Of a DNA stretch of 64,000 bases, positions 39,601 to 52,700 are shown piece by piece (within the stretch, counting starts at the first letter, position 1; the number at the start of each line of letters is the position of its first letter). Made by a program: the position numbers and the translations under genes. The stretch is from Colletes latitarsis. Taxonomy: Eukaryota > Arthropoda > Insecta > Hymenoptera > Colletidae. The stretch covers positions 27,308,479-27,372,478 of the forward strand of contig NC_135147.1 of assembly GCF_051014445.1 (NCBI RefSeq), in the 5' to 3' direction. The notes under the pieces were generated by a model. That model saw only the letters and a program-made list of their open reading frames with translations. It made no database searches and was not told the origin of the DNA.

Positions 39601-42600
39601 TGATCTTTCCCTCCTTTTTAATGCACGAAATAAAACTGTCATCATGTGACGCGTGAATATATAATTGTAGAGAAGAGTTGCTGACTAGTTTGAGTATTGT
39701 AAACAGCATTATTCAAGCTTGCGAATCTGTTCTACCACTATGGGAAGAAGAACTATTACTTCCAGTAAAATCGTCTTTAAAGTGGGTGCCTTTTACACCA
39801 ATGCTTGGTACGAAGGAAGAAATATCGATGCCTGATGGTAGTAATGTGAGACGTTCTATCGCAACACTTATGAGTAATGTGCAAAAAGTAATACTGAAAA
39901 ATGCAGAAGACGACACAAAAAGTTTATTTGTTTTAATAAAGGTATTTATTTTAATTTACTGCTCTAGAGTAACGATTATTAAAAGAATTTAAGAAAATTT
40001 AAACGTTTAATTTTAGATTTGGAGCAGTCTTTTATTAGGAAAGATTCGTTTATCCGATACACATGAAACGAGACGCAAAAACTTTTATACTATAATGGAG
40101 ATGATGAAGGATCGTCTAAAAGGGAACAAAGGACTAATAGGACCTTTTGTATTACAATCTGCAGAAATTCAACATGAAACGCGCGTCCATTCGCATACTT
40201 TTAACTTAACGAAAACACATAAAGAAATCATATTCGAATTGTTTGTATTGGCTATCAGCAGATATGCCGATGTGCGATCGCAGGCTCAATCCATTCTCTC
40301 TCGCGCCTTTCAACATTTATTGTACTCTTATAAGTTTATCGTTCCACGATTACTCGATGTATTGAAAAACGACACGGAAGAAAATCATGATGCGTATAAG
40401 GTAATAATAGTAATAATAATAGCAATAAAAATTAAGTAAATTTTTGTTAGAATTTACGTTAACATTTTTTTCTTTTTAACAGGGTGTTTTATATATTTTG
40501 TTTGATTCAAAAAATGATCCCATCATTATGAAACGCGACTGGAACATGCTGAGATCTTTGTGGCCAGCTGTAGTCCTTTCTAAAACGTCTGAGAAACTGT
40601 CCGTGATCCGTTTAAAGGAACATTTAGTGGAAATTATAAATAAACATTTCCCAACGATTACTATTAAACTTAAGCTACCAGAAACGTGTGCAACGCTTGC
40701 GGTTGATTTATGGGCAACTTATCCACAACCTAATCTACCTCAGCCTACTGAAGACGAAATTGAGAAAGCTTTAGGAATATTACGAGAAACCGAAGAATCG
40801 AATCTTATATCGTATAATGGTTTGGTGGATGATCTGTTCCGTGCTCTTTCGGAAAAAAATTTACATTGGCGACATCGCTTGATGACGATGAATTTTATTC
40901 GAGATCTGATTCATCCAGATCAAATGCATCCTCCAAAGGTGGTACGTTATTTCCTCGAAGCGTTAATACACGATTCATTGCAGGAAAGAAAAATTGCTAT
41001 TAAAGTGGTCGCGTACATGTTGAAACAACAAAAACGAAAACATCCAAAGGTAACTATCGATTCGCCAATGTTGTCGGGCAAAAGTTCACAGCAAGAAAAT
41101 CAATCTCAGATGTTAATACCAGGACGAAGATCAGACAATGTTTGGCTTCAATATAATTATGAAACGCGTCCTTTAACTGCGGAACAATGGGATGAACCTA
41201 GATTTGTACATAAGACGCATATCGGGTATTATACATGGGCAAAGAAAATAGAGATTTATGCACCCTCGTCCGAGCAACCGTGTCTAGATCCAAATATACG
41301 AAATTTAACAGACCACGAAAAAGAAATCGTTCGCTTTTTCAACGATGCGCAGAATATCGAGAAACTTATAAGATATTTCAGTCTTGAAGAGAAGAAAGGC
41401 AAAGACAAATTTAACTGTTACAAATTTCTTCTTTTCAAAGGTGTCTTTCGTAATCACGGAATATTATTTTTGAAACATTTTTTGCCACATTTACGTAAAT
41501 TAGTCACGGATAAACAAGAAAGTAGTCAGAGGTGTGCTGCAGAAATTATTGCTGGAATTATTAACGGCTCAAAACACTGGCCATATAACATGGTTTGTGA
41601 AATGTGGGATTCTTTGTTACCAATTATTAAGCTTGCCCTAGCTAATTTGACGGTAGATTCTGTGATAGATTGGGGCGCGTGTTTTGCTTCGGCTCAGCAA
41701 GACAGAGATCCAAACAAGCATTATTGGTTGTTAGAATGTCTGATGGAAGAACTTCGTTTTGGTGAATCAGAGTCATCTTTCATCGAATGTGGACGTTTGT
41801 TTGTTTTGCAAATGACTCTGAACGAACAATCGTGGCGGGTTTCGGAATTATTGCACCGTCTCTTGAAACGTACAGAAGATAGATTGCTAGCAAGTCCGCT
41901 CGAAAATGTCAGAGAACGATTAGGTTCCGTTTTAGTCACAGTGTTTGCTGCAGATTTAAAGTTTCCAGAAACTCCAAACAATCAGATTACACCACGAATT
42001 GAAGATTTAATCGATAAAATAGTACCAAGATTGCAATGTCTTGTGAATGAAAGCGCAATGATTGCTGACGAAAAAGAAGAATCTCTAGCTTCGCAGGTGG
42101 TTAATGTTAAATGTAACAATTCTTTAAAGGACTCAAAGATAAATACGGAAGATCGCGAGATAGCAATTCGATTACTTAAGACAGTTTGCAAATGGATTAC
42201 AAACACTGTGATTCGTTCGCAGAACGGTCTGCAGCCAGAATTTTACAGGGTATTTCCGATTATATGTCAACTGGAAAATTGCGAAGCGGACGAAGAATTA
42301 ATGAAGTTATGTAAATGTACGTTGGCAATACTTGCAGAGGCATTTACATTGTCACATAATATGCAAATAGCTTTGGATGCAGTGATAAAAATGTCAAAAC
42401 ATATATCTTGGTGGACACGATTCACTTGCTTGCAATTTCTTCAAGTATTGGTATTTTATAATATGAGTATATTGCTAAGCAATCCAACGTGGGTCGCTTC
42501 CGTTAAAGACATAGTTCTACGTTTATTAGAAGATGAACGATTGGAAGTAAGAAAAAGCGCTGGTCAAGTTCTTAGTGGATTGTTGCATTGTACATTTATA

Positions 42601-43133
42601 TCGGAACAAGAAACGTTGTTGGTAAGTATTTTCAAAATATTTCCAAGGCATTTTAAGAAAAAAGAATAGTTTGTACGAAGGTTTGTAATGTTTCAGGACG
42701 AATTTAAGAAACAAGCAAAAATCAAATTATGGAAGAAAGGACGTTCAAATTACGGGAATTCAGAGACTACAAGGAAAAATTTAAAAATTGACGCTATACG
42801 TATACGTCATGCAGCTATCCTAGGAATGTGTGCATTCATTCAAGCCCATCCATATGATATACCAAAATACGTCCCCTCAATTTTTGAACACCTTAGTCCT
42901 CATATGAATGATCCACAACCTATACCGGTTAGTATACAAATTTCAATTGCATCCGTATCATTTACTAGTACAAGTCTATTCATTTGCAGACGACGATTCG
43001 AGAAACTCTTGGTGATTTTAAAAGAACGCATTATAATGGATGGAAAGGCATGAACGGGTATGCTCAACATTTTACGGAAGAACAGTTAACCGTGTTACAA
43101 GATTTGACGATGCCACCATCTCATTACGCTTGA
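36651..43133 (+). CDS. Proteasome activator complex subunit 4 (PA200)
   Basis: Eleven exons: 36651-36901, 37062-37202, 37282-37453, 37517-37915, 37995-38143, 38224-39582, 39671-39941, 40017-40400, 40483-42621, 42697-42927 and 42990-43133. They sum to 5640 bp, 1879 aa, close to human PSME4 (1843 aa). PA200/Blm10 is a single-chain HEAT-repeat solenoid that caps the 20S proteasome, acts in the nucleus and favours acetylated histones and spermatogenesis. Recognisable blocks are KYNKLLPYVNDLEAES at the N-terminus, PPKYHSIGHELWFDE, NWEPHIPLMFTR and the terminal TEEQLTVLQDLTMPPSHYA. The last three residues, HYA, sit where the HbYX-like gate-opening tail (YYA in Blm10) is found. The donor after 39582 (GTTTGC) is weak but is required by the frame. 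Confidence 0.96.
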
Positions 43134-44146
43134 TAGAACGCTTAAACTTGTATTATACGTTTCCTATGGTTGTAATAAATTTTATATGCGGAAATCGCAT
43201 TGACGATCATGAACAATGTTACAGTCATGATGGACATAATTATGAAAAGAGTTACGATAACAAGAAATTTTGTAGTGATAATAATATAATAATTAGTCGT
43301 ATAATGTTTAGAATATTTTCTAATTCTAACTACTGGAAATTACCCATACTTTTGAGTTTAATTTAAGACAACCGTTCAAATTCGCCGTATACTTTTTTCA
43401 ACGCAAAACTTTCGTTACCATTTAATAATTCCGAATGCGTTTGTAATTCATTATGATAATGGGTGATAGTTATTATTTATTGTTATTACTGATGTAAGAA
43501 TTATCATTCAAGTTTTTTTTTTATGTACTCTATAATGATTGTTGATTTTTCAAACGTTATAACATTTTTTATCTAAATAGAAACAATTTAGTGTATAGCT
43601 TAGCAGTGGTATATTCTCCAAAATCATATAGTTGTAGTTTTACTTTTTGTTTCTGAACAAAGTACCTAGTATTTTTTTTTAATGCCACCTTTAATCGTGT
43701 TATTTCGGCTATAGTAGTCGCAGCAGGAGATAGTGTCAAAATTAGTGACGTCACACATTTGTAATACGTAGTATGTAAGCAGATAGGTACTTACTTTCGC
43801 AGTGACTACTGTACACATCGAAAGTATTCGGAAGCGGAAATTTAGAACGCCATTAGCAGCACTGCAGTAGCCGAATACTAGTGTACGCGTGTGTATTGCC
43901 AGCAGAAACGTAAATTATGTAAATAATTTCATTGGAATGTCTTTTTGAGGTTATACGATCAGTGGATACTGTATACATAGTTTTTCATAGATCGTAAAAA
44001 TGATCTGTTTCTATCAGTAAAAAATACACTTACATTTTACACGATACTATTGTAAATAATTTATTTTTTATTTGCAGAAATTGTGTCGTGTAAACAATAT
44101 TAAATAAGATATTTGATCTTTGAAAGCATCAAATAAAAAAGTCAAA
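43134..44146. other. PSME4 3' region and PPIL2 promoter
   Basis: No coding exons are seen. A perfect CRE-type palindrome TGACGTCA is at 43746-43753, about 400 bp before the PPIL2 start codon, within or near its probable promoter. The PSME4 3' UTR occupies the left part. Confidence 0.5.
43746..43753. promoter_or_regulatory. CRE-like palindrome TGACGTCA
   Basis: A perfect 8-bp site, the consensus for CREB/ATF bZIP factors, upstream of PPIL2. Such a site is expected about once per 65 kb by chance, and a second occurs at 10255-10262, so function is unproven. Confidence 0.3.
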
Positions 44147-46274
44147 ATGGGTAAACGTCAACATCAAAAAGATAAAATGTAAGATACAAAAATGGCACTT
44201 AGGTTATAACGCAAAAGTTGTTTTTAAAATTGATCGTAAACAAAAAAATGTATTGTCCTTGCAGGTATTTAACATACACAGAATGGACAACATTATATGG
44301 TGGAAGGAGGACTGGAACTAATGAATCAAGCGAAGATACAACGTTCCGTCGTTTGCCTTACGATCATTGTTGTTTAACTTTGCAACCCTTCGAGCATCCC
44401 TATTGCGATACGGAGGGAAATATTTTCGAATTAGAAGCAATATTAGAATACATAAAAAGATACAAACATAATCCTGTTACAGGAAAGTCATTAGATCCAA
44501 AGACTTTGATAAAACTTAAATTTTTTAAGAATATGGAAGGACAGTACCACTGTCCAGTATTATTTAAACTATTTACTAAACATTCTCATATCGTTGCTAT
44601 TAAAACAACCGGAAATGTATTTTCATACGAGGTGCATAAATATGATTTCTAATTTTTTGCAAATAATTATTGGTAACTAGTCAATGTTTCATTTCTTTTA
44701 GGCAGTAGAACAATTAAATATAAAAACACGTAATTGGAAAGATTTAGTGAACGATGAACCTTTTACGAGGAAGGATATTATTGTAATTCAAGATCCAAAC
44801 TATGCTACAAAATTTAATTTGTCTACTTTCCATCATATTAAAAATAATATAAGAGTAGAAGATGAAGGTAACATTTTATATTTAAAACGCTAGCAATATT
44901 CCATATGTCAGAATTAAAAATAATGTTTCAGAAACTATAAAGGAACGAAGTAACCCAAATGCAAAATTAAAAACTGTATCTATGGAAACTAAAGAAATAT
45001 TAGCAGAGTTGGATAGAGATTATAAACAAGCTGAAATCAAGCATGAAAATTCTAAACCAAAAGCAGATAAATTTAATGCTGTTTGTATATTAATTGGAAT
45101 ATATTCTGTTTCATTAACGAGTATGATTCATAATACGAGGATATTTATTCATAGGCACATTATTCTACCGGTGCTGTAGCAGCTGGTTTTACATCAACGG
45201 TAATGCCGACAGAAACCATGCATCAAGCAGCAGTTATCGCGGAAGATTTAGTACGATACGAAAGAGTTAAAAAGAAAGGTAAACAATTAATGTTTTGTAT
45301 TTCATTATGTTCAATTGAATTATGTGATACTTTTTGTTCAGGATACGTTAGGATAGTCACGAATTATGGTGCTTTAAATTTGGAACTACATTGCGATCTC
45401 GTTCCAAAAACTTGCGAAAATTTTATAAAACACTGTCAGAATGGATATTACGATGGTACAAAATTTCATAGATCCATACGAAATTTCATGGCATGTACAT
45501 TAATTCTATTTCTGTAAAAATTGTAAGCAATATCAGAATATATAATATCAGTTCATTTAGATACAAGGAGGTGATCCCACAAACACTGGCAATGGAGGAA
45601 TATCTATTTGGGGTAAAAAATTTGAAGATGAATTCAAGCCAAATTTGATTCATCAAGGAAGGGGTATCCTATCTATGGCGAATTCTGGACCGAACACAAA
45701 TGGATCACAATTGTACGTATATATGTATATATAATTACAGCTATAATAGTGTCTAATTGTATTTTATTTTATTCCAGTTTTATTACGTTTCGATCGTGTA
45801 GACATCTAGATCGCAAACACACTGTTTTTGGAAAAATAGTAGGCGGACTAGAAACGTTAAATGCCATTGAAAAGGTCGAAGTAGATAACAAGGATAGACC
45901 GATAGAAGACATAACGATACAGAAAGCTCAAGTTTTTGTGGATCCGTTTCAAGAAGCTGACGAGCAGTTGATCGCTGAACGTGCAGCTGAAGCGGAGCGA
46001 TTGTTACAGGAAGAAATAAAAAATAAATCTTTCGATAACTCGGAGAAAAATGAGTTAAAAGTGTATCGATCGGGTGTAGGAAAATACATCAGAATGGCCC
46101 AAGGAGAAGATAAGTAATGTCGAATCGCGCTTAGAGTTACTGGTTTAAAGAATTTTACGATATTAATTATTTAAATTTTCTTGCAGAACGGGCAAAGGAG
46201 AGAGCAATAACGAGCCTGTGATAAAAAAGAAAAAGTTTATGGCAAACTCATTTGGTAATTTTTCTTCTTGGTAG
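44147..46274 (+). CDS. RING-type E3 / peptidyl-prolyl isomerase-like 2 (U-box cyclophilin)
   Basis: Nine exons: 44147-44178, 44265-44631, 44702-44867, 44932-45080, 45155-45278, 45342-45490, 45561-45712, 45778-46113 and 46187-46274. The product is 520 aa, the same length as human PPIL2. The start is MGKRQHQKDKM. The U-box follows (residues about 38-105: LPYDHCCLTLQPFEHP, GKSLDPKTLIKLKF). Then come a linker with FNAAHYSTGAVAAGFTSTVM and the cyclophilin domain (GYVRIVTNYGALNLEL, HRSIRNFMIQGGDPT, SMANSGPNTNGSQ/FFITFRSC). The C-terminal FGNFSSW is also conserved. It is a nuclear, spliceosome-associated U-box protein. In this subfamily the cyclophilin site is divergent; HRSIRNFMIQGGD keeps the Arg-Phe catalytic region partly. 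The intron after 45490 begins GC rather than GT. AATAAA is at 46353-46358. Confidence 0.97.
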
Positions 46275-46763
46275 AATAGTTGTATGAATTTTAATTGTAA
46301 TTTTTTGTCATGTAAAATGTTTTGACAATTATGTATTACAAATTGTACAAGAAATAAACTACCGATTACATTTATTACTGCTGTCACCGTCACGACAAAA
46401 AACAAAAAGTATGTATATGTACAAGTACATGTACATAAATGTAAATAAATTAAATACTGTTCTCCAATATTATTAATTGTTATGATAATTGTTTTATTCA
46501 TAATGGCTTCGTTATTATAAGTTATATATTTTTCAGATCGACCGGAAATGTATGTTGCATTCTGTAAAGGTTAGACAAGAATTACTAAGAGTTGGTTACT
46601 GATTGCTGAAGACTGGTTCTCCATATTTGATAGCTAGTTTGCCCAACCCCAGGACAAGTTGGACATTGAATTTTCAACCGTTTTGTCGTCATTTGGAATC
46701 GAAATCATTAAAATTCGTATAGAATTTGTGCAACAGTGCTTGTATGGTTAATATATATTCAGC

Positions 46764-46776
46764 ATGGATGATTTAG
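46764..46776 (+). CDS. Paxillin alternative first exon A (MDDL)
   Basis: ATG GAT GAT TTA G followed by the strong donor GTGAGT contributes only four residues and one base. Joined to the LD1 exon it reads MDDLDALLADL, the exact N-terminal pattern of vertebrate paxillin. It sits about 490 bp past the PPIL2 stop, so its promoter lies in that gap. Confidence 0.85.
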
Positions 46777-49700
46777 GTGAGTAAGTTTGAAATTAATCGC
46801 AAAATTTACGAATTAACCTCAAATTTAAATCGTTCGGTCGGTCAAAATTATCGCGATACTTGATTTACAGAAATAATTTATTACATTGACATACGTTTCG
46901 TTCAAATTTGTCATTATCGTCTATATTTATAAAGCCAGTGCAAAAATTCTGAATAATATTTATGCGATATGTCGTTGTTTTCAAGTTGAAATTTCATTGT
47001 CATCGATGAATTAATTTTGTGTATATATATTGACAGCATGATATTCAATTAAATGTAAAATGAAAGAGAATTATTCCAGGATATTGAAAATACGAATAAT
47101 GCATTAGTTGTAAAAGCGTTCGGTAAATATTGCCCTAAACTACGTAGCTGTGAAGGATTTCATTTAAAATTAGTTAGCGTTGAGTTTAACTACGAAATCT
47201 AGATGGCAGATTACGAAGTTATAAAAAAAAAACAGGCAAGTGCAAACGCGTAACTATCGGATCTAAATTCTCATGGTGACATCGTCTTAGCCTCGTCGTT
47301 ACGCGCGTTGCAAGTTAAGTTCGGTTTCTGTTGCACTTTAATTGCTTAGTATTCGTTTCATTCGAACGAAATTGAATTTTATTTAATTGTCAATGCTCGA
47401 TTCAAGCTATTCCGATATTTCAATTACTCAATTGTCGCGTAAACAGTCGATCGTCGTCGAATGTGCTGCGTATTCGTCACAGTCGTACATATTTACAGTG
47501 CATTTATAACGAATAAAAATTCGGTCTTGATAAATATTATCAATTTATTCGATCGATCGTTATTCTAAGACGAATCGACTACAGTGTCGAAACAGTAGAT
47601 ATCTTCTTTCGAATTTTGATTGAAATGTATCGATGTATCGTGCTATGTTTTTAAAATTTCTATTGTGCCTGTTATTTACAAATGATTCGTTGGTAAAGAA
47701 TGTTTTGAAGATTAAAGAAACGCGTACGTTGCGGTTGATGCACTATACCGGAAGAAACTGCCCCCAAGGCATGCGTAATATAGCGAAGCGTGCCCTGCCA
47801 ACTATTCTACGTATTTTTAGTGTATCTCATGGCGGCGTTGTCCTCGTGTTTTTGAAGATGCGAGAAGAGAATCGACGGGCCGTGGAAGCAGACGAGCGCC
47901 TAAAATACACTTGCATGCTTTGAACTTGTCATTTTCCTTTGGTCGAGCACGGTCAGTCACGGACGCGATTAACGAAAATAAATATAATCGATGCGAGAAT
48001 AAAATCTAAATTGTTCGAAAGTGCGTACAATCGATAGAACATCCCGGTAGAATAACGGTCGATCGAATGTAACCACTGTTCGTCGCGTAACATGTACTTT
48101 TCTTTTACAAACAAATAGACTAGAGACCAACGTACTTGCTTACGCGTATACGTGAAAAATTCGCAGACAGCATTCAACAAGTGGCCGTTCGGTGTGTGTA
48201 TCATCCCTCCCTCCCACTATCGATCGTCTCTGCAGCTCTGTCGCGAGCCATAGCCGCGATAAAAGTGCTGCCTAGTAGTGTACGTAGTGCATACTTGCGC
48301 ACGCACGCACGAATTCGCGATTCCCGCGCATGTGAAACAAGTTAATGGATATCAGTGGTAATTTATAAGTGGTGCGTTAACGGGAATAATTATGGCAATG
48401 GATCGAACGATGTATGGAAAAGTCGATCCGGGCGCTATATACCAACCCTACAAAATCACAGTAAAAAAAGGTTCGCCGCCTGGATGTGAGTTGGAGATTA
48501 TTTATTTTCGTTTAATGATTTTACTGAATTTTAACATGTTTTTTAACGCAGTCTCGAAAGAGAACGGACGTGGGTTGATTGTTCTTAACTGTTGCAGATG
48601 CATGATTACACATACGCGATCTCTTTGCATACATAATAAGAATACCGGTATAGTAACGCGATACCTTTTGATTCAGCGTCAACTACGATTCTTTGAACGA
48701 CTATGCAATTTTATTCGCTGCGAGAGAAATTCTAAATGTTGAACCTTTCGTCGGAATTATATTTCTGGCATATTTTCAAAGGTTATCGGCAGAGTTGCAT
48801 TCCAATTTATGCGTTCTCGCGATTTATAAGACTTGCAAGTTTTATAGTAGGATGCGTATTTTTATCGACATAGGAGAATCGTGCAAATTATTTATCTTTT
48901 GATTATTTTTAAGCTGCACGTTTAATCCTCTTCGAAAGGATGACTCACGATGCAACAGTTTGCGAGATTTTTTTTGGAATACCTTTCACCTACAACGTGG
49001 GTTGCCTTGACACTAAACCTTCTGAAATAATTCAAGTCATTATTTACGGCGATCTTTTTATGGAAATGTATACTTGGACGAATGCGGTAATCAGTTTGGT
49101 CTCTCTATGTATCGAATGATGTTTATACATATATGTAGAAGGATCCATTAAATCTTGCCATATGCAAAGAAAGCCACTAATTCCGATACTAATCGCACGA
49201 CAAAAATTAATGGACCAGCGTGTATCAGTTCTCGGAGTTGTGTCATCTGTTAAATTAATATACCAATATCGATTCTAGGGCAGAGTGCTACTTTATCGAT
49301 GCGAAAATTCAACATTATCGACGGTAATCATTTTTTTTTTTTTTTTTATTAAACCATGGACGAGGTTATACGAGTAGACCTTACACCACAGACGAGGTAT
49401 ACGAGCAGACCTTTCATCCTAATGGACTTTCGTGGCCCAATCTGACTGCCATACCGACCTGAAAATTCGGAGGTGATCTTAGCGTCCTCTTCTCATGGGT
49501 GGCGGTCAGTTGAGAAACTATTCACTGAAGTGAATTGACTATAGTAGGAATTGAAATTGATTTTTAAATCTGTTGGTAAAAAATACATTGGGTGAAAGAT
49601 CCACTCGTATACCTCGTCTGACAATACTCTAGAATCTTTGATGAATCAATGAGAATCAAAACTAACGTAAGAAGCTCTATATTCATGATGACTTATGTAA

Positions 49701-52700
49701 GGCGGATCGTAGCCAATTTGTTAATATTATTTAGTTCTCACCACGAGGAGGTTGCTGCAAGTGAAGACCCACCCTAACCGATTCTCAACCACCCTCTATT
49801 AATAAAGATCCTCTGTGACCAACGATCGTTGGTCAAAGAAGAAACAAACGAAAGTGCAACCAATGAAAGATGCACAACCAACGAAGAGAGTTAAAAGAAT
49901 TTGTCTCCAAATAAAAATAACTTGCCTAACATAATGGTTAACCAAACACCTGCCTAACTATAAATCTAAATTCGTTTATTATATCAAGAAACAATTCTAA
50001 ATTCGCAGCCATTAGCTCGGTGTCACCCACGAAGAATAACTTTTCTATCGTGGGTGACACCGATTACCAGGTCTCACCACGTGGAGGTTGCTGCGAGTGG
50101 AGACCCGAAGGGAGATAGATGGAATCAAAGTTCCATCGATCTCCCTTTTACATTCTTACAAGCTAGATTACTAAACTAGAGAGATAGAAGGAAGCAATGT
50201 TCCTTCGATCTTCTAGTTTAGTTGTACCAAGTAATTACTTTATTGAAAAAGGAGTGAAGCTAAATTGTGGGATACGCGACGCGACGCGATACGACGCGAT
50301 GCACCATGCAATAGTGCAAGGAACGAGATACGCGACACGCGAACCGAGTAACTGGTCAAAAGGGTCAGCTCCGTTGCCTCTCGGCAAGTCCAATCGAAGG
50401 GGAAGGGAATCGACGCACCCGACACAGAGGTTCCCCATTTCTCCCAAGCGTCCTGTTGGGAGCCAACTGGACCCAACTCGGGACGTCTAACAGAGAGAGG
50501 GATCTTGAGTCGGGGCTACCGCAGACAGGAACAGTCCCTGATCCCCTCTGCGGCCGAAATACCCTTTCCCTTGGATCGTCTCGCCAGAGGACGGCAACTG
50601 ACCCTTCGGACGAGCTAAACGGCCGATCACTTGCTTTCTACATCAAAGCAGTGGTGATCGGAACGAGAAACGAGGGAACGGGTGAACGAGAGAAGCTAGT
50701 TGGTAAAGAATTACTTGGCGTATACGCAGACGCATACATGGGAGTAAATGTACCAAGCAATTATTTTGTTTAAAAAGGGGTGAAGCTAAATTATGGGAGA
50801 CGCGACGCGACGCGACGCGACGCGACGCGATGCTGTACCGTACAGCAGATCTTCGGATTTAATCATGTTTCAAGAAACGAGAGATCGAGAGAACGAGAAG
50901 CTAAGTTAATAATTGCTCGGTATCGCGGCCTTAAAACTAAATTTATCCTAAGGGACTTAGAGATAAAAATCCCTCGATGTCCTTGCGTTGTCGTCCCACG
51001 ATGTCCAACGATGGCCTGTAAGTAAGCTGAAACAAACTAAAACAGGCGGCATTTACGATTAGTTACATATAATAAATTGGCAAACACGAAGCCCTGAAAT
51101 AAAATAAATGGACCGATCGATGTCCCACGATGTCCCGCGATGGCCTGTAAGTAAGCTGAAAGAAAAAAAGTTTGCATTTGCGATTAGTTAACACAACATG
51201 TACAATAAGCAACGTTTAAGCAAGAATGAAATAGAGGAACAAACCCCTTTCACAAACAAGGAGTCCGAAGTAAAATATGTAAGATGACCAGACAAATGAA
51301 AGCGAGGCAAAATGATAGATTCAAGCCCAGCAGACATTTGAATGTCGAAAAAGAAGTAAGAAATTGGAGATTGAGATATCACTCGCCACTGTGTCGATAG
51401 TGGTCAGTGAAACAGATTTTACATCGGACAAATCAAACAAGGAACCAGTAGTAAAATATGGAACGGGACCAGAAAAGTAAAAACAAGATGTAACCCCACA
51501 TTCAAGCCCAACAGACGCTTGAAGGTCGAAAAAGAAATTGGACAAGGGAGATTCAGAACTCACTCTCTACTGGTCACTGCTGGTCACTAATGGTCAGTAT
51601 TGGTCACTGGAGTTGTCCAGTGCTCGACCAGTGGTCAGCAGTGGTGAGTAAAGGTGGAGCGCTGACCCACGGAGGTTCCGTCACGTCCGCCAGCCTAGAA
51701 AAGAAAGAGCGAGAGAGAGAGTTCGTCACCGGCAGCGCAACTTAGCCTCAGGCGGAAGAGTTGGAGGGGTGGGGAAGACCGTCCTTGGCGAGTTCACCAA
51801 TCAATTAACGGTTAACCGTGCCTTTGACCGAAAAATTAATATTCTACGCAAAATGATATTAAAAATAATTATTTATACAACCCATGCTATCGAGCATTAT
51901 TTCAACTATTGTCTGATGTTAATTAATAATTATTGCAAACAATAGGTATGAAAATATGGACAAATTCGAAGAGACTGAAAGTTTCTTTGAATTTCTGTCG
52001 AGAACCAAGGTCGTACATCACGTATTCATTTCTTCGACCTTCTGTCCTGTATACGATACTTTCTTTTGCATAAGTATTTATCTATCATTTCTTATCAGTA
52101 AATTATACAGGATTTTAATAACGATACGTAAACTACGTGACTAAAATCGCAAAATAATATGTTGCAACACCCAACAAAATACACATTAATACACACGAAG
52201 AGAAGTTGTGTATTTTGGATCGTAAATTTGGAAAATATTCAAGCATCGATGGGTTTAATCTCGAAACATGCGAGAACAACTCTCTTATTATCTCTCTTTT
52301 ATCTCTATTATCTGTCTTATTAAAAAAATATTAAAATGATTGTAAATATCATATTGAAAAATTTCAAATCGTTCTGGAATAATTATTTTCGTTTACGGGG
52401 GTCAATTAGAATCGTTTTTCGATTTTCGTTTCGAATTTCGTTCGGACGTGCACGGAAACATTACTTGTTTACCGTTCGTATCATTATGTTGAAGATCATT
52501 CAATGATTCAAGGTGAACACGCGTAGGTATCCCTTCTTTCTTGATCGAACGTCGGCCGATCTACACACATGTCCATATCGGGCACGAGTACATATTGCGC
52601 AATTTTACTTCCTACATATTGCAATATTGTGCGAGCAGAGTCAACTTGACTCGTTGCATTCGTATAAATTGCAATGTCTAATTGGAATCAGCTGTTCCTC

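Noticed and set aside
47633..47923. 97-codon frame beginning with a hydrophobic stretch that looks like a signal peptide
   Set aside because: It starts at a non-ATG codon, has no downstream exon and lies in the 5' region of a paxillin alternative exon.
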